Of a DNA stretch of 22,267 nt, positions 21,648 through 22,267 are shown piece by piece. Made by a program: the position numbers and the translations under genes. Origin of the DNA: JBAZGG01 sp041653015 (GTDB taxonomy: Bacteria > Bacillota_I > Bacilli_A > RFN20 > CAG-826); NCBI GenBank assembly GCA_041653015.1, contig JBAZGG010000014.1, positions 1 through 22,267 on the forward strand, in the 5' to 3' direction. Each line of letters opens with the position of its first letter. The stretch's first letter is position 1. Under the pieces are notes generated by a model. It was not told where the DNA came from. It saw only the letters and a list, made by a program, of their open reading frames with translations, and did not search any database.

Positions 21648-22085
21648 ATGGCTACTAATAGTAATAGTGGTGCAAGCGCTGCAAAACCAGCAGCCGCAGC
21701 AAAACCAGCAGTATCACGAAAGAAAAAAATTAAACGATCCTTTACCAAAGGAGTTGCTCACGTTCACTCCACATTCAATAACACCATCGTGACGATAACA
21801 GACGATAACGGAAACGTTGTCGCTTGGTCAAGCGCGGGTGTATTGGGATTTAAGGGAGCAAAAAAATCGACTCCATTTGCTGCTCAACTCGTCGGTGAGG
21901 CTGTTGCTAAAACAGCTTATGAACAAGGTTTGAGACAAGTCGATGTCAATGTTAAAGGCCCAGGCCCGGGCAGAGAAAGCGCCATTCGCGCTCTCGCCAC
22001 CCAAGGACTGCAGGTCTTATCGATCACTGATACGACACCCATCCCACATAATGGATGCCGTCCACCAAAGATGCCCCGCGGTTAA
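21648..22085 (+). CDS. rpsK: Ribosomal protein uS11 with short N-terminal extension
   Basis: S11 lies in the platform near the E site. The core starts around residue 30 (SFTKGVAHVHSTFNNTIVTI) and holds WSSAGVLGFKGAKKSTPFAAQ, VNVKGPGPGRESAIRAL and the ending PHNGCRPPKMPRG. The first 22 or so residues are Ala/Ser/Pro-rich, longer and less basic than usual; total 145 against about 130. ATG 21648 has AGGAGGT ten bases upstream, while the in-frame GTG at 21639 is only two bases from that site and unlikely. rpoA follows after 18 bases. Confidence 0.96.
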   Translation: MATNSNSGASAAKPAAAAKPAVSRKKKIKRSFTKGVAHVHSTFNNTIVTITDDNGNVVAWSSAGVLGFKGAKKSTPFAAQLVGEAVAKTAYEQGLRQVDVNVKGPGPGRESAIRALATQGLQVLSITDTTPIPHNGCRPPKMPRG

Positions 22086-22103
22086 TTATTGGAGGATAAA
22101 ACA

Positions 22104-22267
22104 ATGGCTAATAAATTACCAAAACAATTTGAGATTATTAATTTTACTATCGCAAAAGATTTAAAAGAAAACTATGGCAAATTCGTCATGGAACCTCTCG
22201 AAAGAGGGTTTGGATTGACGATTGGGAACTCTTTGAGAAGAGTGCTCTTAAGCGCTTTGCCTGGAGC
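22104..22267 (+). CDS. rpoA: RNA polymerase alpha subunit (3' end cut by window)
   Basis: Only the first 54 codons are present. The reading opens MANKLPKQFEII and holds the family's N-terminal signature: FVMEPLERGFGLTIGNSLRR then VLLSALPG, which is the alpha-subunit dimer region that starts RNA polymerase assembly. GGAGG (22091-22095) lies eight bases before ATG 22104. Its place directly after rpsK is the standard alpha-operon order; rplQ would be expected next, outside this window. Confidence 0.97.
   Translation, partial: MANKLPKQFEIINFTIAKDLKENYGKFVMEPLERGFGLTIGNSLRRVLLSALPG

Overview
This window is a low-GC, almost entirely plus-strand piece of a bacterial chromosome. It is dominated by a near-complete S10-spc-alpha ribosomal protein operon, preceded by a small metabolic and membrane gene region. 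Gene order, the zinc-type S14 and L36, a Cys4 adenylate kinase and Lys/Ile/Glu-rich proteins point to the Bacilli/Mollicutes side of the Firmicutes. TGA ends several genes (prs, queH, secY, adk, map) and Trp is TGG, so the code is standard, which argues against Mycoplasma/Spiroplasma. An uncultured Bacilli lineage related to Mollicutes or Erysipelotrichia is my best guess; the exact clade is inference.

Region 1 (1-4486): a large secreted lipoprotein with a good terminator, then a short stretch that looks like the decayed end of a lipoprotein paralogue, a GtrA-family membrane protein, a small kinase-fold protein that seems to lack catalytic residues, PRPP synthetase (prs), and a tiny one-helix membrane protein. 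Three genes here (gtrA-like, kinase-like, prs) have the same unusual start: an extended -10 box (TGA then TAGAAT/TAAAAT/TATAAT) ending 6-7 bases before the ATG, with no Shine-Dalgarno. That architecture predicts leaderless mRNAs.

Region 2 (4518-7870): a compact queuosine salvage cluster, queT-tgt-queA-queH. It imports a 7-deazaguanine precursor, inserts it into tRNA, adds the cyclopentanediol epoxide and reduces it. No de novo preQ1 genes are visible here.

Region 3 (7871-8153): the only long gap. It holds a probable promoter (TTGACT-N18-TATTGT) and a structured, roughly 115-nt leader ahead of rpsJ, with a nested hairpin whose loop can pair with bases just upstream of the rpsJ ribosome-binding site.

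Region 4 (8154-22267): rpsJ-rplC-rplD-rplW-rplB-rpsS-rplV-rpsC-rplP-rpmC-rpsQ-rplN-rplX-rplE-rpsN-rpsH-rplF-rplR-rpsE-rplO-secY-adk-map-infA-rpmJ-rpsM-rpsK-rpoA (cut by the window end). Genes overlap or lie a few tens of bases apart, mostly with strong Shine-Dalgarno sequences. rpmD (L30) is absent from its usual place. At least eight ribosomal proteins (L3, L23, S19, L22, S17, L5, S5, S11) carry extra low-complexity Lys/Ala/Glu/Pro tails outside the conserved core, the longest being about 108 residues on L5. These tails, the leaderless starts and the rpsJ leader are the most interesting features.
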